A DNA stretch of 64,000 bases from Rhodanobacter sp. AS-Z3 (lineage in GTDB: Bacteria; Pseudomonadota; Gammaproteobacteria; Xanthomonadales; Rhodanobacteraceae). The stretch is from the NCBI RefSeq assembly GCF_029224025.1, contig NZ_CP119392.1, forward strand, positions 3,495,001 to 3,559,000, given 5' to 3'. The notes below the pieces were generated by a model, which did no database searches, was not told where the DNA came from, and saw only the letters and a program-made list of their open reading frames with translations. Below, in pieces: positions 1-9,564 of this stretch. The position numbers were made by a program, and so were the translations under genes. Numbering within the stretch: position 1 is the first letter of the stretch; the number at the start of each line of letters is the position of its first letter.

Positions 1-360
1 GTCGCGACTCTCGCGGCTTTCACGGAACCAGGCATGCTCGTTCGAGGTGTGACTGAGCACCTGATCGATCATCACTTTCAGATTCAGCGCATGCGCCTTC
101 GCCAGCAGTACATCGAAATCTTCCAGCGATCCAAACAGCGGGTCGACATCGCGATAGTCAGCAATGTCATAACCGAAATCAGCCATCGGCGACTTGAAGA
201 ACGGCGCCACCCAGATCGCATCCACGCCAAGGCTGGCCACGTAATCGAGCCGCGCGATGATGCCCGGCAAATCGCCTACCCCGTCACCATTGGTGTCGAG
301 GAAACTGCGCGGGTAGATCTGGTAGGTGACGGCTCCGCGCCACCAGGGTGCATCAGTCAT
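1..360 (-). CDS. GH13 alpha-glucosidase (oligo-1,6-glucosidase-like), N-terminal 120 residues
   Basis: The reverse strand reads open from an ATG at 358-360 to the left edge, so only the first 120 residues are present. The start MTDAPWWRGAVTYQIYPRSF and the following DTNGDGVGDLPGI and GYDIADYRDVDP blocks are the typical opening of cytoplasmic GH13 alpha-glucosidases, which hydrolyse maltose and isomaltose ends to glucose. There is no signal peptide. The catalytic residues lie beyond the edge. It diverges from the TonB receptor at 793 and shares a 432-base intergenic region with two copies of a palindromic box. Inferred role: last step of starch or maltodextrin breakdown inside the cell. Confidence 0.9.
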   Translation of the reverse strand, partial: MTDAPWWRGAVTYQIYPRSFLDTNGDGVGDLPGIIARLDYVASLGVDAIWVAPFFKSPMADFGYDIADYRDVDPLFGSLEDFDVLLAKAHALNLKVMIDQVLSHTSNEHAWFRESRESRD

Positions 361-456
361 TTAGCCTGTCCCCGCAACGTAAAACGGGGGCACTCGGCCA
401 CCCGTCGTTGAACATGAGTCAGCTTAACTTCGAGCCCATGACAACCGGTGCGTATG

Positions 457-470
457 TGCATACGTATTCA
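457..470 (-). promoter_or_regulatory. LacI-type operator candidate (box A)
   Basis: TGCATACGTATTCA, the exact reverse complement of the box at 627-640. The core ATACGTAT is a perfect palindrome with a central CG step, as in most LacI-family operators. It lies 97 bases upstream of the GH13 glucosidase start. Confidence 0.65.
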
Positions 471-626
471 TTTGTGCTGCGGTTGCGACATGTCACGTGC
501 ATCACAGCACCGGTTGCAGATCGCAGGTTCTTGGCACACCTTAGGCAGCGCGGGCGTTACCCCACCAATACCCGTCACCCGCACCGCCAATGCTGCGCCG
601 CAATAACCACCGGTTGGTGCCCAAGA

Positions 627-640
627 TGAATACGTATGCA
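627..640 (+). promoter_or_regulatory. LacI-type operator candidate (box A)
   Basis: TGAATACGTATGCA, identical in all 14 bases to boxes at 16202-16215 and 35468-35481 and on the opposite strand at 457-470. It lies 152 bases upstream of the TonB receptor start. Confidence 0.65.
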
Positions 641-792
641 GGAATTGCTTCACTGCAGAACGGCCGACCTACTATGAGCCCACGCTGCCGAAAGCCTCGA
701 CAGCGCACCTGCCGACGGTCGTCGCCGACGGAAGCGCGGGGGATTCACATAACCGAAGATCGACGGCGGCAAAATTTGCGGGAGGGGATTAC

Positions 793-3678
793 ATGGTTCT
801 GAAACATAACTTGCTGGCGTTGGCGATTGCATCGGTCTGCTTTGGCGTGAGTGCCACGGCTTATGCGGCAAGCGCTCCCCAGACTGATCAGCCGCAGAGC
901 AGTCAAGAGCAGTCGACTACGGCAACGACTGACAAGGACGCCAAGGCTGACGGCAAGCACAAGGCGCAGAAGCTGCAGGCCGTCGAAGTCAACGGCTTCG
1001 TCAGCAGCATCGAGAATTCCACCGCGCTCAAGCGCAACGCCAGCAGCATCGTCGAGGCCGTCTCGGCCGAGCAGGTCGGCAAATTGCCGGGCGTGAGTAT
1101 TGCCGACACGCTGGGCCGCGTTCCGGGTCTTGCCGTGCAGACCGTCAACGGCCGTCCGCAGGTGCTCACGATCCACGGTCTCGGTCCGGACTTCTCGACC
1201 GCCCTGGTCAATGGCGGCCAGCAGGTCAGCACCTCCAACAACCGCGACGTGCAGTTCGATCAATACCCCTCCAGCTGGTTCGACAACGTCGTGGTGCATC
1301 TGAGCCCGTCGGCCAACCTGATCGGTCAGGGCCTGACCGGCACGGTCGACATGCACACCATTCGCCCGCTGGAAAAGAACGGCCCCGAGGCCGCCGTGAA
1401 TGCCCATCGCATCTGGAACGACATGTCCCAGCTGGCCGATGGCCCCGGCGTGAGCAACAAGGGCTACAACCTCAACGGCGTGTGGGTGAACCAGTTCGCT
1501 GACCACACCATCGGCGTCACCTTGGGCGTGGACATGGAATCCAATCCGGCCCAGATCGAACATCAGGCGCCATGGGGTTATCCAGGCGACGTCAACGGCA
1601 ATGCCGTGGTCGGCGGCTCGAAGAACTACGGCATCTCCGACACGATGAAGCGCAACGGCCTGCTGGCCACCGTGCAATGGCAGCCGAACGACCACTACAC
1701 CGGTACGTTTGATGCCACCTACGACAACTTCAAGGAACGGGCGCAGGCCAAGGGCATGGAGTTCCCGTTGTTCTACAGCTCTGCCCAGTTGCAGCCGGGT
1801 GGCAACGTCGAAAACGGCTTCATCCAGAGCGGCACCTACACCAACGTCAAGCCGGTCATCCGCAACGACTACAACAGCACCAGCGCCCGGGTCAGCAATT
1901 TCAACTGGGACAACAAGTTCACCATCAACGAAAACTGGACGGCGGATTTCGACGCGAACTACTCGCGCGCCACCCGCCATGACATCAACCTCGAAAGCTA
2001 TTCGGGCACTGGCTTCGGCGGCACCGGCGCCACCGATACCGTCGGCTTCACCGAGCTCAGCAACGGCCTGCTGCATCTGAACCCGACGCTGGACTACAGC
2101 AATGGCGTGGTGTTGACCGACCCGCAGGGCTGGGGCGGTGGCAACGACGTGGTACAAGCCGGCTTCATCAACGCGCCGCGCACGGTCGACTCCCTGACCA
2201 ACCTGCACTTGAGCGTGGAGCGCAGCTTCTCCAGCGGCCCGTTCTCCAGCATGGAGTTTGGTATTGCACACAGCACGCGCACCAAGACCTACCACATCGA
2301 CCAGTCCTTCCTGACTTTGGGTGGCGGCACGCTGAGCGGCGGCAACGCGGTCAAGACCGCACCATTCACCGGCAGCAGCTGCAATCCGCTGGCGTGGATG
2401 GGCATCAGTTCGCAGCTTTGCTACAACCCACTCGCGCTGATTTCCGATGGCACCTTGCAGCAGGTTCCGACGTTCGGCTCGTCACTTTCGCTGCCGCCGG
2501 ACTGGAAGGTGCGCGAGAACGTGCTCACGCCGTACGTGCAATTCAACATTGACACTTACCTCGGCAACGTCAACTTGCGCGGCAATTTCGGTGTGCAGGC
2601 GTCACGTACCCAGCAAAGCGGCGTCGGCGAGCGCGTGGCACCGGGCAGCTCGGTCACCGGCGGGCAGACCCAGCTGATTCCGGTCAGCGCCAACACCACT
2701 TTCACCCGCTATCTGCCGAGTGCCAACCTGATCTTCGGTCTCACCGACAATGACGATCTGCGCCTCAGTGCCGCTCGCACCATGGCCCGCCCGCGCATGG
2801 ATCAGATGAATGCCAGCCTCGGGGTAAACAGCAACATTACCCGCCTGCAGTCCACTGACCCGAACCAGGCCTACTTCAGCGCTTCGGGCGGCAACCCGAA
2901 GCTGAAGCCGACCATGTCCGACAACTACAACGTCAGCTACGAGCACTACTTCTCCGGCGGCTCCGGCTATCAGTGCGGCGCCAACGATTCGAAGAACTCC
3001 GACCTGTGCCACAGTGGTGGCGGCTACTTCGCGCTGTCGGGCTATTTCCTGAAGCTGAGTGACTACATCAACCCGAACGCAGCCTATCTGTACGACTTCA
3101 GCTCGTTCCTGCCGTTCGGTCTGACCCCGGCGCAGCAAGCCCAGCTCGGCACCACCCAGGGTATCGTCTCCGGCCCCACCAACAACGGCCACGGCTACGT
3201 GAGGGGCGCCCAGGCCACCCTGAATCTGCCGATGAACCTGCTCACCCCGGCACTCGACGGCCTCGGCATGATCCTCACCGGCAACCGCACCGAGAGCTCG
3301 CTGGTGTTCGCCGGCAACAGCTCGCCGATCACCGTGCCTGGCCTGTCGAAGTGGGTCGCCAACGCCACGGTGTATTACCAGCACAGTGGCTTCGAGGCAC
3401 GCATCAGCGACAGCTACCGCGCGAGCTTCCTGGGCGATGTGTCAGGCATCAGTGCCTCCCGCGTCGAGCAGACCATCCAGGGTGGCAGCACCTACGATGC
3501 CCAGCTCAGCTATGGTTTCACCAGCGGCAGCTTGAAGGGTCTTACCTTGATCGTGCAGGGCTCCAACCTGTCCAACAAGATCTTTACCACTTTCCAGAAC
3601 AACGATCCCCGTCAGGTACAGACGTGGGAACGGTATGGTCGCCGCTACGATATCGGCGTCTCGTACAAGTTCCAGTAA
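793..3678 (+). CDS. TonB-dependent receptor, Xanthomonas/Caulobacter type, probably maltodextrin uptake
   Basis: 961 residues. A signal peptide (MVLKHNLLALAIASVCFGVSATAYA) is followed by a plug domain (about residues 70-200, with VGKLPGVSIADTLGRVPG and QVLTIHGLGPDFSTALVNG) and a long beta-barrel ending RRYDIGVSYKFQ. The plug motifs are those of the large receptor subfamily common in Xanthomonas and Caulobacter, often found beside polysaccharide genes. GGGAGGGG before the ATG fixes the start, and a strong terminator follows. It lies between a GH13 glucosidase and a halogenase/GH13/GH31 run and has box A upstream. Inference: energised outer-membrane uptake of starch fragments. The substrate cannot be read from the sequence. 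Confidence 0.92.
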   Translation: MVLKHNLLALAIASVCFGVSATAYAASAPQTDQPQSSQEQSTTATTDKDAKADGKHKAQKLQAVEVNGFVSSIENSTALKRNASSIVEAVSAEQVGKLPGVSIADTLGRVPGLAVQTVNGRPQVLTIHGLGPDFSTALVNGGQQVSTSNNRDVQFDQYPSSWFDNVVVHLSPSANLIGQGLTGTVDMHTIRPLEKNGPEAAVNAHRIWNDMSQLADGPGVSNKGYNLNGVWVNQFADHTIGVTLGVDMESNPAQIEHQAPWGYPGDVNGNAVVGGSKNYGISDTMKRNGLLATVQWQPNDHYTGTFDATYDNFKERAQAKGMEFPLFYSSAQLQPGGNVENGFIQSGTYTNVKPVIRNDYNSTSARVSNFNWDNKFTINENWTADFDANYSRATRHDINLESYSGTGFGGTGATDTVGFTELSNGLLHLNPTLDYSNGVVLTDPQGWGGGNDVVQAGFINAPRTVDSLTNLHLSVERSFSSGPFSSMEFGIAHSTRTKTYHIDQSFLTLGGGTLSGGNAVKTAPFTGSSCNPLAWMGISSQLCYNPLALISDGTLQQVPTFGSSLSLPPDWKVRENVLTPYVQFNIDTYLGNVNLRGNFGVQASRTQQSGVGERVAPGSSVTGGQTQLIPVSANTTFTRYLPSANLIFGLTDNDDLRLSAARTMARPRMDQMNASLGVNSNITRLQSTDPNQAYFSASGGNPKLKPTMSDNYNVSYEHYFSGGSGYQCGANDSKNSDLCHSGGGYFALSGYFLKLSDYINPNAAYLYDFSSFLPFGLTPAQQAQLGTTQGIVSGPTNNGHGYVRGAQATLNLPMNLLTPALDGLGMILTGNRTESSLVFAGNSSPITVPGLSKWVANATVYYQHSGFEARISDSYRASFLGDVSGISASRVEQTIQGGSTYDAQLSYGFTSGSLKGLTLIVQGSNLSNKIFTTFQNNDPRQVQTWERYGRRYDIGVSYKFQ

Positions 3679-3704
3679 GTCGTAACGACGTACCTCCCCA
3701 TGAG

Positions 3705-3739
3705 GCCCCGCTGAGTAAGTTCCAGCGGGGCTTTTTTTT
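3705..3739 (+). terminator. Rho-independent terminator after TonB receptor
   Basis: Arms GCCCCGCT (3705-3712) and AGCGGGGC (3724-3731) pair perfectly and are followed by eight T. It separates the receptor from the halogenase gene, which may be reached by read-through or have its own promoter. Confidence 0.9.
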
Positions 3740-3801
3740 CGTGAGTCGCGGCTCGGCAACAACAGCAGGGCAACGACGACAGTGTGAGCAGGAGCCACGA
3801 C

Positions 3802-5349
3802 ATGAACGACACCGCCATCCGCCATATCGTGATCGTCGGCGGCGGCACGGCCGGCTGGATGACGGCGGCCCTGCTCGCCAAGGCACTCGGCACACAAGTA
3901 AAAATCCAGCTGATCGAGTCCGACGAAATCGGCATTGTCGGCGTGGGCGAAGCGACCATTCCGCAGATTCGCCACATCAACGCCTTCCTCGGTCTCGATG
4001 AAGACGACATGCTCCGGGCCACCCACGGCACCTTCAAACTCGGCGTGCAACTGAACGACTTCGGCCGCCTCGGTGACTCCTATCTGCACGCATTCAGCGA
4101 CATTGGCCTGCCGCTGGGCCTGATCGGCTTCCATCACTACTGGTTGCGCGCCGTGCAGGGACATGGAAGTACCGCGGCAGCAGGCGCGACCGAGCGACCG
4201 CTCCACTCCGTCGGCGATCTTTGGTCGTACTCGCTCAACACCCAGGCCGCCAACGCCCACCGTTTCGCGCGCATGGACAAGGTCGGCAGCAGTGCACTGG
4301 GCGGCGTCAAATATGCCTACCACTTCGACGCCGGGCTGTATGGTCAATACCTGCGCAAGCACTGCGACCCTGCCGTGGTGAAGCGCACCGAAGGCAAGGT
4401 GGTCGACGTACAACGGCGTGAAAACGATGGCTTCATCGAATCGGTGCGATTGGCAAGCGACGAAATAGTTGCCGGCGATCTTTTCATCGACTGTTCGGGT
4501 TTTCGCGGCTTGCTGATCGAGGGGGCACTGAACACAGGCTACGAAAGCTGGCAGCACTGGCTTCCCTGTGACCGCGCACTGGCCGTTGCCAGCGCGCGCA
4601 CCGAACCACTATGGCCGTACACCCGTGCCACCGCGCGCACCGCGGGCTGGCAGTGGCGCGTGCCGCTGCAGCATCGCACCGGCAATGGCCATGTGTATTC
4701 CAGCCAGTTCCTCAGCGACGACGAGGCCAGCGCGATGCTGCTGGCCAACCTCGACGGCGAAGCCCTGGGTGATCCGCGTCCGCTGCGCTTCACCACCGGC
4801 ATGCGACGCAAGACATGGCAGCGCAACTGCATTGCGATTGGCCTGGCCGCCGGCTTCATGGAACCGCTGGAGTCCACCAGCATCCACCTGATCCAGTCCG
4901 GCATCAGTCGCCTGCTGGCGATGTTTCCTGATCGTCAGTGCGATCCGGTGTTGATGGAGGAATACAACCGACAGACCCGTTTCGAATATGAAAGCATCCG
5001 CGACTTTTTGATTCTTCACTACAAGGCGACCGAACGCGACGACACGCCGTTCTGGCGGCAGTGCGCAAACATGGACATCCCGCCGAGGCTGGCGCGCAAG
5101 ATCGCGCTGTTCCGTGGCAACGGCCATCTCCAGCGCGAGGCCGACGAACTGTTCACCGAAGTGGCCTGGTTGCAGGTGATGATCGGCCAGCACATCCAGC
5201 CAACAAGTCATCACCCGCTTGCCAATGCGATCAGCGACACGCAACTCGACGGCTTCCTCGGTGACCTGCGCACCCTGATCGGGCGCGCCACCAACAGCAT
5301 GCCCGACCATGCGCGCTTTGTTGCGGATCACTGCAAGACGAGAGACTGA
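3802..5349 (+). CDS. Flavin-dependent (tryptophan) halogenase family protein
   Basis: 515 residues from the ATG at 3802; a GTG at 3784 is possible but AGGAG fits the later start. It has the FAD-binding GGGTAGW (14-20) and a lysine at residue 79 (in GTFKLGVQ), the position of the catalytic Lys79 of PrnA. It also has the WxWx(I/V)P signature as WQWRVP and the late PLESTSIHLIQ block. Fully characterised members chlorinate or brominate tryptophan. Homologues beside TonB receptors and glycosidases in Xanthomonadales and Caulobacterales have no proven substrate. It sits 10 bases before the GH13 gene, suggesting cotranscription. Family membership is secure; halogenation activity and a link to sugar use are unproven. 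Confidence 0.88.
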   Translation: MNDTAIRHIVIVGGGTAGWMTAALLAKALGTQVKIQLIESDEIGIVGVGEATIPQIRHINAFLGLDEDDMLRATHGTFKLGVQLNDFGRLGDSYLHAFSDIGLPLGLIGFHHYWLRAVQGHGSTAAAGATERPLHSVGDLWSYSLNTQAANAHRFARMDKVGSSALGGVKYAYHFDAGLYGQYLRKHCDPAVVKRTEGKVVDVQRRENDGFIESVRLASDEIVAGDLFIDCSGFRGLLIEGALNTGYESWQHWLPCDRALAVASARTEPLWPYTRATARTAGWQWRVPLQHRTGNGHVYSSQFLSDDEASAMLLANLDGEALGDPRPLRFTTGMRRKTWQRNCIAIGLAAGFMEPLESTSIHLIQSGISRLLAMFPDRQCDPVLMEEYNRQTRFEYESIRDFLILHYKATERDDTPFWRQCANMDIPPRLARKIALFRGNGHLQREADELFTEVAWLQVMIGQHIQPTSHHPLANAISDTQLDGFLGDLRTLIGRATNSMPDHARFVADHCKTRD

Positions 5350-5358
5350 GAAATCCTC

Positions 5359-6921
5359 GTGCCGACTCGACGCCCAGGTTTCATCGCACTCGCCTTCGGC
5401 ATCTTGCTGGTCATGGCTGGCCAGCTGCAGGCCACGCCACCGACTGCGCTTAGTGCCACCACAACGAGCACATCCTCCGACGTCTGGTACGAAATCTTCG
5501 TGCGCAGTTGGTACGACAGCGATGGCGACGGCGTCGGTGATCTCAACGGCGTCACGGCGAAACTCGATTACCTGCAGTCGCTTGGTGTCAGCGGCATCTG
5601 GCTGATGCCGATCAATCCGTCGCCCAGTTACCACGGCTACGACATCACCGACTATGACGCGATCAACCCGCAGTACGGCAGCATGGCCGACTTCGCGCGC
5701 CTGCTGAGCGAAGCGCACAAGCGCGGCATCAAGGTGATCATCGACCTGGTGATCAACCACACCAGCGACCAGCACCCGTGGTTCAAGGCGGCCCGTGATC
5801 CGGCCAGTCCTTATCATCGCTGGTACCACTGGGCCGGTCCGCACACCGACCTGCGCGCCGAGGATGCTGCCGGCTCGCAGGCATGGCATGCACTCGGCGC
5901 AGCCCATTACCTGGGTGACTTCTCGTCGAACATGCCGGATCTCGACTACGACACGCCGGCGGTGCGTCAGCAGATGGTCAAGCTTGGCCAGTACTGGTTG
6001 CGCAAGGGCGTTGACGGTTTCCGCCTGGATGCCGCCCAGCACATCTATTACGACTTCAAGGCCGACGCCAACAATCCACTGACCCTGCAGAAGAATCTCG
6101 ACTGGTGGTCCGAATTCCGCCGTGGCATGAACGCGGTCAATCCCGCGGCCTACATCGTCGGCGAAGTGACCCGCGATTCCGCTGCCGAACTGGCGCCGTA
6201 TTTCAAGCCGCTCAGCGCCGTGTTCGACTTCCCGCTGGCTGCACGTTTGGTCGACAGCGCACGCGCTGAGCGTGCCGGCGATCTTGCCAGCATGCTTGCG
6301 CGCACCGACGCCGCTTACCGCAAAGTCACTGACAAATCTGCGGTTGATGCACCGTTCCTGTCCAACCACGATCAGCAGCGGGTGATGAGCCAACTCGGCG
6401 GCAACGCGCCGCACATGCGCATGGCCGCCGCGATGCTGCTCACCCTCCCCGGCCACCCCTTCATTTACTACGGCGAGGAACTGGGCATGCGCGGCAGCAA
6501 GCCCGACCCGAACCTGCGCGAGCCGATGCGCTGGCATGGAGACCCGCATGACCCAGGCCAGACGCGCTGGAAAACGTTCAGCGCCGGCGACAGCCCTGGG
6601 GTATCAGTGGATGCCGAACAAGCGGACGACGAGTCACTGCTGAATTACTACCGCACGCTGATCGGCTGGCGCCGCGATATCGGCGCACTGCGTGACGGCG
6701 CCCTTCGCACGTGGCCGCTGGCGAATCCGCATATCGCCGCATGGCAACTCGATGATGCCGGCGGTCCTGTGCTGGTGTTGCACAACTTGTCCAGCCAAGC
6801 GCAAGACATCCCGCTGGGAAACAGTCCATTCCACCATGTGCTGCGACACAGCCGATCAGACACCACCATTCAGCACGAACAGCTTTCGCTGCCACCGTAT
6901 TCCAGCGCCATCCTGAATTGA
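5359..6921 (+). CDS. Exported GH13 alpha-amylase family enzyme
   Basis: 520 residues with a GTG start; the N-terminal RRPGFIALAFGILLVMAGQLQA is a signal peptide, so it acts in the periplasm or outside. GH13 regions are intact: DLVINH (129-134), nucleophile D224 in GFRLDAAQH, acid/base E269 in VGEV and D338 in LSNHD. The DGDGVGDLNG loop recalls alpha-amylases and oligo-1,6-glucosidases. It lies 9 bases after the halogenase gene and 4 bases before the GH31 gene, so the three look like one operon. Likely substrate: maltooligosaccharides brought in by the upstream receptor. Confidence 0.92.
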   Translation: MPTRRPGFIALAFGILLVMAGQLQATPPTALSATTTSTSSDVWYEIFVRSWYDSDGDGVGDLNGVTAKLDYLQSLGVSGIWLMPINPSPSYHGYDITDYDAINPQYGSMADFARLLSEAHKRGIKVIIDLVINHTSDQHPWFKAARDPASPYHRWYHWAGPHTDLRAEDAAGSQAWHALGAAHYLGDFSSNMPDLDYDTPAVRQQMVKLGQYWLRKGVDGFRLDAAQHIYYDFKADANNPLTLQKNLDWWSEFRRGMNAVNPAAYIVGEVTRDSAAELAPYFKPLSAVFDFPLAARLVDSARAERAGDLASMLARTDAAYRKVTDKSAVDAPFLSNHDQQRVMSQLGGNAPHMRMAAAMLLTLPGHPFIYYGEELGMRGSKPDPNLREPMRWHGDPHDPGQTRWKTFSAGDSPGVSVDAEQADDESLLNYYRTLIGWRRDIGALRDGALRTWPLANPHIAAWQLDDAGGPVLVLHNLSSQAQDIPLGNSPFHHVLRHSRSDTTIQHEQLSLPPYSSAILN

Positions 6922-6925
6922 CGCG

Positions 6926-9340
6926 ATGATGCACGAGAAACCTCCAATGACTGCCAACCGCCGAACTCGCTCGTCCTTTCGCCGCCTCAGTGCCTGGCCG
7001 TGGCTGGTGCTCGCCGTGGCCGCTACCGGCAGCTTCACCGTGCGGGCTTCCGTGCCAGCGGCATCGGGGGCCATCGCTTCGACTGCTCACTCGCTGGTAG
7101 TCGATCTCGGCAGTGCTCGTCTGGATGTCCACTTCGTGACCGCAGGGATCGTGGGCATCCATTTCATGCCTGGCGATCAGACCACAGCACGCGCGATGGT
7201 GCTGGACCCGGCGCGGCTACCGACGACGTTTGCCGAGGTGCAGAAGACCGAGGATGCGAACGGCACGGAGTTGACTTCCGCTACGGCATCCATCCACTGG
7301 AATCGACAGCAGCATCGACTGGAGATCGCGGATAGCAAGCAGCACAGCCTGCTTGGCATCGACACCGATCGCCTGCAGCAGGGCCAGTTGCATGCGCGGC
7401 ACGCGGTCGGCGATGCCGTGTACGGCATCGGCGGCTACAACGCGACTGATGATGCCTCGGCGGGGCTGCTGCGCAACGGCAAGCTTGAGGCCAAGTCCGG
7501 CGAGCAGGGCCACGCCGGCGCGCCATTTGCATGGAGTACCGCGGGCTATGGCCTTCTTCTAGACGTCGATGGCGCCACCTTCACGCTGACAAAGGGAACG
7601 ATCGGCGCCAGCAGCCTGCGCAAGGACACGGACGTCTATATCCTGCTGGGTACGCCCGAACAGATCTTCGACTCGCTGGCCAGCCTCAGTGGTCACACCC
7701 CGCTGTTCCCCAAATGGGCAATGGGTTTCACCAATAGCCAGTGGGGCATCGACCAGCAGGAGCTGACCCAGATCGTCGATACCTACCGCGCCAAACACAT
7801 CCCGATCGACAACATCACGCTGGACTTCGACTGGAAAGCCTGGGGCGAGGACAACTACGGCGAGTTCCGCTGGAACCCGATCAAGTTTCCCGATGGCCCC
7901 AGCGGCGCACTGAAGAAACAGATGGAGGCGCGCGGTATGCACCTCACCGGCATCATGAAGCCGCGCATCCACGTGGATACCGTCGAAGGCCGCTACGCCA
8001 GCGCACACAAGTTCTGGGTGCCTGGCGAGAAAGTCAGCGACGACTATTTCTCGCACAAGCCGGTCAAGGACATCGACTTCGATATCCCCGCGGCGCGCCA
8101 GTGGTTCGGCGACCTGGCGATGAAGTACGGCTTTGCTGACGGCATTGCCGGCTGGTGGAACGACGAAGCGGATACCGTTGGCAGCACCACCGAATTCATG
8201 AACATGCAGCGCGCGCTTTACGACAGTCAGCGCGCCGTATCGAACCAGCGGGTGTGGTCGATCAACCGCAACTTCTGGCTGGGCGCGCAACGTTACGCCT
8301 ACGGCTTGTGGTCGGGCGATATCAATACCGGGTTCGAAAACATGGCCGCCCAGCGCGCACGCATGCTCAGCGCGATCAACGTTGGCGCGATGCAGTGGGG
8401 CATGGATGGCGGGGGCTTTCGCGGCGGCATGCCGACGCCGGAAAACTACGCGCGCTGGATTCAGTTCGGCGCATTCACGCCGATCTTTCGCGTACACGGC
8501 GACTTCGGCCAGAAGCGTCAGCCCTGGGTGTATGGACCGGTTGCGGAAAAAGCTGCCACCGCTGCGATACGCCTGCGCTATGCGCTGATACCGTACATCT
8601 ACAGCTACGAACATAGCCGCCGGATGACCGGCGTGGGCCTGGTACGACCGTTGCTGTTCGGCTGGCCGCACGACCCGCAGGTGCGCAACGACATTGACAG
8701 CTGGCTGTTCGGCGACTGGCTGCTGGTTTCGCCGGTGGTCGAGCAAGGGCAGACGGCGAAGAACATCTATCTTCCCGCCGGCCGCTGGATCGATTGGTTC
8801 AGCGGCAAGACCTACGACGGCGGCCAGATCATTCACCTCGCTACCGATGCGAAGCGTTGGAGCGATATTCCCTTGTTTGTACGCGCTGGCGCGATTATCC
8901 CTAGCCAGCCGGCGATGAATTACGTCGGCGAGCAGCCGCTTACCCAGCTTGAAGTCGACGTGTTTCCAGCGGCGCAGCACAGCAGCTTCAACTACTACGA
9001 TGACGATGGAATCAGCTACGACTACGAACAGGGTGCGTACTTCAGCCAGACCCTGTCGGTACAACGCGACGGCCATGAGGTGCAGTTTCAGACCGGTGCC
9101 GTCAGCGGCAGCTATCAGCCAGCCCTGAAGTTCTATCTGCTGAAAATTCATGGCGACGACGACATCGTCGGCACCGTCACCATCAACGGCAAGCAGCCGG
9201 CGCTTTTCACTGACCTTGACGCCTTGCAGAACGCGCAAGGTGAAGGTTGGGCGCGCGGAAAGGATCGTTTTGGCCCGGTGACCTGGGTGCGCGTTGTCGC
9301 AGGCGCCGCGCAAACCGTGCGGCTGGCACCGACGCATTGA
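6926..9340 (+). CDS. Exported GH31 alpha-glucosidase family enzyme
   Basis: 804 residues from the ATG at 6926; the ATG at 6947 (MTANRRTRSS) is an equally good start with GAGAA in front. RRLSAWPWLVLAVAATGSFTVRA looks like a signal peptide. An N-terminal beta-sandwich (about 50-250) is followed by a GH31 barrel. The probable nucleophile is D413 in GWWNDEAD and the general acid D465 in LWSGD. GH31 enzymes release glucose or xylose from non-reducing ends; the starch context favours alpha-glucosidase. It is the last gene of the halogenase-GH13-GH31 run, and no clear terminator is visible behind it on this strand. Confidence 0.9.
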   Translation: MMHEKPPMTANRRTRSSFRRLSAWPWLVLAVAATGSFTVRASVPAASGAIASTAHSLVVDLGSARLDVHFVTAGIVGIHFMPGDQTTARAMVLDPARLPTTFAEVQKTEDANGTELTSATASIHWNRQQHRLEIADSKQHSLLGIDTDRLQQGQLHARHAVGDAVYGIGGYNATDDASAGLLRNGKLEAKSGEQGHAGAPFAWSTAGYGLLLDVDGATFTLTKGTIGASSLRKDTDVYILLGTPEQIFDSLASLSGHTPLFPKWAMGFTNSQWGIDQQELTQIVDTYRAKHIPIDNITLDFDWKAWGEDNYGEFRWNPIKFPDGPSGALKKQMEARGMHLTGIMKPRIHVDTVEGRYASAHKFWVPGEKVSDDYFSHKPVKDIDFDIPAARQWFGDLAMKYGFADGIAGWWNDEADTVGSTTEFMNMQRALYDSQRAVSNQRVWSINRNFWLGAQRYAYGLWSGDINTGFENMAAQRARMLSAINVGAMQWGMDGGGFRGGMPTPENYARWIQFGAFTPIFRVHGDFGQKRQPWVYGPVAEKAATAAIRLRYALIPYIYSYEHSRRMTGVGLVRPLLFGWPHDPQVRNDIDSWLFGDWLLVSPVVEQGQTAKNIYLPAGRWIDWFSGKTYDGGQIIHLATDAKRWSDIPLFVRAGAIIPSQPAMNYVGEQPLTQLEVDVFPAAQHSSFNYYDDDGISYDYEQGAYFSQTLSVQRDGHEVQFQTGAVSGSYQPALKFYLLKIHGDDDIVGTVTINGKQPALFTDLDALQNAQGEGWARGKDRFGPVTWVRVVAGAAQTVRLAPTH

Positions 9341-9478
9341 GTGTATGGCAGCCCTGAGCGGTTGGCGCCGCCTGCCGGCTCTTCAACCTATTGCCGCGAT
9401 GCCCTGCAAATGCAGGACGGCCATGCAACGACAGGTCGTCCGTTGACAAGCAGGTCTTTCCGCCACACTGCGGTGACC

Positions 9479-9510
9479 AAAAAAAACCGCCTGCAAGTTA
9501 CGCAGACGGT
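9479..9510 (-). terminator. Rho-independent terminator for the minus-strand TonB receptor
   Basis: Read on the minus strand, ACCGTCTGC and GCAGGCGGT form a nine-pair stem (one G-T) followed by eight T. It lies 55 bases downstream of the receptor stop codon. Confidence 0.85.
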
Positions 9511-9564
9511 CGTTGGGGAGGAAAAGGTCAACGCGCACCGAGTGCGCGCCGACCGCTTGCCGAG

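Larger units (their letters stand above)
361..792. promoter_or_regulatory. Divergent control region between GH13 glucosidase and TonB receptor
   Basis: 432 bases without a credible gene between two divergent carbohydrate genes. It holds two copies of the box TGAATACGTATGCA in opposite orientation, centred 170 bases apart. That layout would suit a LacI-type repressor acting on both promoters, possibly with looping. A strong ribosome binding site (GGGAGGGG) precedes the receptor ATG at 793. No -35/-10 pair is assigned. Confidence 0.6.

Noticed and set aside
745-2295. Long open frame antisense to the first TonB receptor
   Set aside because: It mirrors the codon pattern of the receptor on the other strand, has a biased Val/Gly/Ala composition and no domain; a high-G+C shadow.
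4609-6549. 646-codon open frame on the minus strand across the halogenase and GH13 genes
   Set aside because: It covers two genes with intact catalytic motifs on the plus strand and shows no recognisable protein sequence.
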